Translations under genes and position numbers: made by a program | In this document: piece by piece, positions 61,027-64,000 of the stretch | Layout of the letters: each line of letters starts with the position of its first letter | How positions within the stretch are numbered: the first letter of the stretch is position 1 | NCBI RefSeq assembly: GCF_008634025.1 | Contig: NZ_PDCM01000002.1 | Location: 1,302,001 to 1,366,000 of the forward strand | From: Streptomyces albofaciens JCM 4342 | Lineage (GTDB): Bacteria > Actinomycetota > Actinomycetes > Streptomycetales > Streptomycetaceae | Direction of reading: 5' to 3' | Length of the DNA: 64,000 nucleotides | The notes under the pieces: model-generated | The model's database searches: none | Told to the model about the DNA's origin: nothing | The model's input: only the letters and a program-made list of their open reading frames with translations

Positions 61027-62544
61027 GTGCGTCACAGACTCATCGTTCCGGGTGCGGCCGCCCTCAGCCTGCTGCTGGCGATCCCGGCTTCCGCGGCCAG
61101 TTACACACCCGGCGCTCCGGGCGCGGGCGACTCCTACTACCCCGAGAGCGGTAACGGCGGGTATGACGTCTCCCACTACGACCTGCGCCTGAAGTACCAG
61201 CCGAAGACGGACCTGCTGGAAGGCACGGCGACGCTGCTCGCCACCACCACACAGGACCTCAGCCGCTTCAACCTGGACTTCGGCCTGAAGGTCAGCGAGA
61301 TACGCGTCAACGGCAAGAAGGCCTCCTTCGCCACCTCCGGCAAGCACGAGCTGGAAGTCACCCCCGCCGCGCCGCTGCCCAAGGGCAAGCAGATCAGCGT
61401 CGTCGTGCGCTACGCGGGCAAGCCGTCCGAGCTGAAGATCGACGGCTTCTCCGCCTGGCACCGCACGCCGGACGGCGGGGTGATCGCGCAGGAGCCGGAC
61501 GCCGCCGTGTGGTGGTTCCCGAGCAACGACCACCCCACCGACAAGGCGACGTACGACATCTCGGTCTCGGTGCCGGACGGCAACCAGGCCCTGAGCAACG
61601 GCGTCCTGCTGTCGCAGACCTCCAAGCTCGGCTGGACGCGCTACAACTGGCGCTCGGACAAGCCGCAGGCCACGTACCTGACCACGCTCGCGGTCGGCAA
61701 GTTCGACGTCACCAAGGACACCACGGCCAACGGCCTGCCGGTGATCACCGCCGTCAGCAAGGACCTCGGCTCCTACGAGGGTTCGGCCCGCGCGAGCATC
61801 GAGCGCACCACCGAGGTCACGGAGTGGCTGGAGTCGGTCTTCGGCCCCTACCCGTTCAACTCCGTCGGCGGCTACGTCCCGAACGTCAAGGCCGGGTACG
61901 CGCTGGAGACCCAGACCCGCCCGTTCTACGGCAAGGAGGCGTTCGCCAACGGCACCAACGTCTCCGTGGTGGTGCACGAGCTGGCGCACCAGTGGTACGG
62001 CGACAGCGTGTCCGTCAAGGACTGGAAGGACATCTGGGTCAACGAGGGCTTCGCCCGCTACAGCCAGTGGCTGTGGTCGGAGAAGGAGGGCGAGGGCACC
62101 GGTCAGGAACTGGCCGACTACGTGTACGCCCAGCACCCGGCCGACGACCCGTTCTGGAAGGTCAAGCCGGGCGACCCGGGCCCGGAGAACCAGTTCCACG
62201 GCGCGGTCTACGACCGGGGCGCGCTCGCCCTCCAGGCGCTGCGCAACGAGGTCGGCGACAAGGCGTTCTTCGGGCTCCTGAAGTCCTGGCCGACCGACAA
62301 GAAGTACGGCAACGCCTCGGTGCACGACTTCGTGACGTACGCCGAGCGCAAGACCGGCAAGCCGCTGGCGGGGCTGTTCGACACCTGGCTGTTCCAGCCG
62401 TCCAAGCCCGCGGCCGCGGCCGCGAAGAAGACCCTCGGCGCCCGGGCGGCCGCCCCGGCCAAGGCGGTGGCCCAGCCGAAGTCCTGGAAGTCGATCCAGG
62501 CGACGAACCACGTGCACGACCACGGGCACGGTCACGGGCACTGA
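61027..62544 (+). CDS. Secreted M1-family aminopeptidase with His-rich tail
   Basis: A signal peptide (MRHRLIVPGAAALSLLLA, cleavage after ASAA) is followed by the M1 beta domain. The catalytic domain has GYALETQ at 290-296 as the exopeptidase motif, HELAHQW at 317-323 and the third zinc ligand Glu340 (NEGFA), giving exact HExxH-x18-E spacing. At 505 residues it lacks the large C-terminal helical domain of long M1 enzymes, as do other short secreted forms. The last residues, HDHGHGHGH, form a metal-binding tail. GTG at 61027 with GGAGG five bases upstream. Confidence 0.9.
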   Translation: MRHRLIVPGAAALSLLLAIPASAASYTPGAPGAGDSYYPESGNGGYDVSHYDLRLKYQPKTDLLEGTATLLATTTQDLSRFNLDFGLKVSEIRVNGKKASFATSGKHELEVTPAAPLPKGKQISVVVRYAGKPSELKIDGFSAWHRTPDGGVIAQEPDAAVWWFPSNDHPTDKATYDISVSVPDGNQALSNGVLLSQTSKLGWTRYNWRSDKPQATYLTTLAVGKFDVTKDTTANGLPVITAVSKDLGSYEGSARASIERTTEVTEWLESVFGPYPFNSVGGYVPNVKAGYALETQTRPFYGKEAFANGTNVSVVVHELAHQWYGDSVSVKDWKDIWVNEGFARYSQWLWSEKEGEGTGQELADYVYAQHPADDPFWKVKPGDPGPENQFHGAVYDRGALALQALRNEVGDKAFFGLLKSWPTDKKYGNASVHDFVTYAERKTGKPLAGLFDTWLFQPSKPAAAAAKKTLGARAAAPAKAVAQPKSWKSIQATNHVHDHGHGHGH

Positions 62545-62567
62545 CGCCTGCGGCGGTGACGTGAACC

Positions 62568-62596
62568 GGGGCCCGGCGCGGTGCGCGCCGGGCCCC
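62568..62596 (+). terminator. Terminator after the M1 aminopeptidase gene
   Basis: A perfect 13-base stem (GGGGCCCGGCGCG) closes on a three-base loop, 24 bases after the stop, and is followed by TTCC. Confidence 0.75.
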
Positions 62597-62725
62597 TTCC
62601 GCATGCGCTCGCACGCGTCATGCCGTGTCCATCTCGGCATCACCCGGAGGCCACTCGGAAGTAAGTGGGCTTGATTCACTGTGCGGCGGCCCCTCCGGCC
62701 CGCCCCCACCCGACCGGGAGAATCC

Positions 62726-63724
62726 ATGCCGCACCGCAGCCCCCGCCGCTTCCACGGCGCCGTGTCCGCCACAGCGCTGGCCGCCGCACTGGCCGCGACC
62801 ACGCTCGTCGCCACGGCCCCCGCGGCGTCGGCCGCCACGGCCCCGGCCGCCGTTCCCGCGCTGAAAGTGCTCTCGTACAACACCTTCCTCATGAGCAAGA
62901 GCCTCTACCCGAACTGGGGGCAGGACCACCGGGCCAAGGCGATCACCGAAGCGGAATTCTTCCGCGGTCAGGATGTCGTCGTGCTCCAGGAGGCCTTCGA
63001 CAATTCCTCGTCGGACGCGCTCACATCAGCGGCCGCGGCGCGGTATCCGTATCAGACGCCGGTCGTCGGCCGCAGCAAGAGCGGCTGGGACGCCACCGGC
63101 GGCGCGTATTCCGCCACCACTCCGGAGGACGGCGGTGTCACCGTCCTCAGCGCGTGGCCGGTGATCCGCAAGGAGCAGTACGTCTTCAAGGACGCGTGCG
63201 GCTCCGACTACTGGTCCAACAAAGGCTTCGCCTATGCGGTGCTGAACGTGCGCGGCGCCAAGGTGCACGTGGTCGGCACGCACACCCAGTCCACCGACCC
63301 GGGCTGCAAGGCGGGGGAAGCGGCGGCGGTCCGCTCGAAGCAGTTCAAGGAGATCGACGCCTTTCTGGACGCCAAGCGCATTCCGGCGGACGAACAGGTG
63401 CTGGTCGCCGGTGACGTGAATGTGGACAGCCGCGGCCCCGAATTCTCCGCGATGCTCGCCGACGCCGGCCTCGTGGCGGCCGACGCGCGCACCGGCCACC
63501 CGTATTCCTTCGACACCCGGGACAACTCCCTGGCGAAATACCGCTACCCGGACGACCCGCGCGAGGACCTCGACCACGTGCTGCACCGCGCCGGACACGC
63601 CCGGCCCGCCACCTGGCGCAACGAGGTCGTCAAGGAGGAGAGCGCGCCGTGGACCGTGTCGAGCTGGGGCAAGGAGTACACGTACACCAACCTCTCCGAC
63701 CACTATCCGCTGGTGGCGGGCTGA
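62726..63724 (+). CDS. Secreted sphingomyelin phosphodiesterase-like enzyme
   Basis: This DNase I-like phosphodiesterase of 332 residues has a signal peptide (MPHRSPRRFHG, Ala/Leu core, AASAA). Catalytic blocks in order are LSYNTFLM (Asn), VVLQEAFDN (metal Glu), VGTHTQSTD (His-Thr), VAGDVNVDS (Asp-Asn), DHVLH and the final SDHYPL (catalytic His). This set and the length match bacterial neutral sphingomyelinases (sphingomyelinase C) of Streptomyces and Bacillus. It would release phosphocholine from sphingomyelin or act on another phospholipid. The ATG at 62726 has GGGAG six bases upstream. Confidence 0.88.
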   Translation: MPHRSPRRFHGAVSATALAAALAATTLVATAPAASAATAPAAVPALKVLSYNTFLMSKSLYPNWGQDHRAKAITEAEFFRGQDVVVLQEAFDNSSSDALTSAAAARYPYQTPVVGRSKSGWDATGGAYSATTPEDGGVTVLSAWPVIRKEQYVFKDACGSDYWSNKGFAYAVLNVRGAKVHVVGTHTQSTDPGCKAGEAAAVRSKQFKEIDAFLDAKRIPADEQVLVAGDVNVDSRGPEFSAMLADAGLVAADARTGHPYSFDTRDNSLAKYRYPDDPREDLDHVLHRAGHARPATWRNEVVKEESAPWTVSSWGKEYTYTNLSDHYPLVAG

Positions 63725-63795
63725 GCGACCGGCGCCCGCGCGGAGGCGGCGCACGGACGGCGGTCGGGTGCACCGCGCGGGATCACGCTTGTCTT

Positions 63796-63816
63796 CCTGG
63801 ACACAACGGGTCCAGG
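63796..63816. promoter_or_regulatory. Inverted repeat overlapping the RBS of an MFS gene
   Basis: Arms CCTGGAC and GTCCAGG are separated by seven bases. The right arm contains the AGG of the ribosome binding site for the MFS gene at 63825. It could be a repressor operator or an mRNA hairpin that hides the start site. Confidence 0.4.
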
Positions 63817-63824
63817 ATGCTGCC

Positions 63825-64000
63825 GTGACCGAGTTGACCGCTGACCCACGGGCCGCCGCCGCACGGCCCGCCCCGATACCACCGCACCCCGGTGCGCTGC
63901 TCACCGTTCTGCTGTCCGCGTGGTTCATGGCGCAGTTCGACTTCTTCGTCGTCAACGTCGCCGCTCCTTCACTGGAACACGACCTGCACACGGGGCCCGC
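63825..64000 (+). CDS. MFS exporter, DHA2-like (partial)
   Basis: The gene starts with GTG at 63825, with AGGA upstream, and runs off the right edge after 58 codons. A polar Pro/Ala-rich head is followed by the first membrane helix (LLTVLLSAWFMAQFDFFVV) and NVAAPSLEHDL. The pattern D-FFVVNVAAPS-L matches helix 1 of 14-helix drug:H+ antiporters (DHA2, EmrB/QacA-like). The substrate is unknown. Confidence 0.75.
   Translation, partial: MTELTADPRAAAARPAPIPPHPGALLTVLLSAWFMAQFDFFVVNVAAPSLEHDLHTGP

Overview
The window is from a Streptomyces-type actinomycete. GC content is very high with strong third-position GC bias, GTG starts are frequent, and stop/start codons often overlap as ATGA or GTGA. The gene families are typical of Streptomyces: an XRE regulator with DUF397, RsbW-like ATPases, a SCO6745-like protein, DUF5941, and a hopanoid operon. 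I see no prophage, CRISPR array or antibiotic gene cluster. The window looks like chromosomal arm or near-core DNA with one insertion sequence.

Left part (1-12700). A Bcr/CflA-type MFS exporter runs off the left edge. It and an AraC regulator each have a near-consensus iron box upstream, so they look like an iron-controlled (probably siderophore-related) pair. Next come a secreted FG-GAP/VCBS-repeat protein, a small GlsB-type membrane protein, an NAPE-PLD-like metallo-beta-lactamase-fold hydrolase, and an FAD monooxygenase. These are followed by a regulatory block (XRE regulator, DUF397 protein, methyltransferase, divergent RsbW-like ATPase), an SGNH hydrolase, a tyrosine phosphatase, and a lipoprotein with a small partner.

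Hopanoid operon (12746-25799, minus strand, read from right to left). The order is hpnC, hpnD, a 41-residue unknown, hpnE, polyprenyl diphosphate synthase, squalene-hopene cyclase, hpnG, hpnH, ispG, dxs, hpnO. Together they can supply MEP-pathway precursors (Dxs, IspG), make FPP, convert it to squalene (HpnC/D/E), cyclise it, add adenosine (HpnH), remove adenine (HpnG) and aminate (HpnO) towards aminobacteriohopanetriol. An isopentenyl diphosphate isomerase (idi, 34962) lies nearby.

Envelope-polymer locus (26217-33235, minus strand). Seven tightly packed genes encode a DUF5941/CDP-alcohol transferase fusion, a nucleotidyltransferase, a glycerol-1-phosphate-dehydrogenase-like enzyme, a second CDP-alcohol transferase lacking the last motif aspartate, a family 2 glycosyltransferase, and an ABC-2 exporter (permease plus ATPase). 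The gene content implies an exported phosphodiester-linked glycolipid or polymer whose structure I cannot name. I rank it as the best candidate for an undescribed system here.

Middle (33236-46900). This holds a repeat-rich divergent spacer with no gene, a CDF metal exporter, idi, an RsbW-like ATPase, an HdeD-like protein, the initiator tRNA, a MarR remnant, an ABC-F protein, an enoyl-CoA hydratase, a large STAND-type ATPase, and a DJ-1 protein. An IS110-family element has a 218-base leader that probably encodes a bridge RNA. It lies between the DJ-1 gene and a GlxA-type regulator.

Right part (46900-64000). Tex, an FUSC membrane protein, a conserved unknown with a cysteine cluster, a D-amino-acid-oxidase-like enzyme and a BCCT transporter are followed by a run of secreted hydrolases (M14 carboxypeptidase, Xaa-Pro peptidase, M1 aminopeptidase, sphingomyelinase-like phosphodiesterase). 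The start of an MFS exporter closes the window. A recurring feature of the window is short tandem duplication at or just after stop codons.
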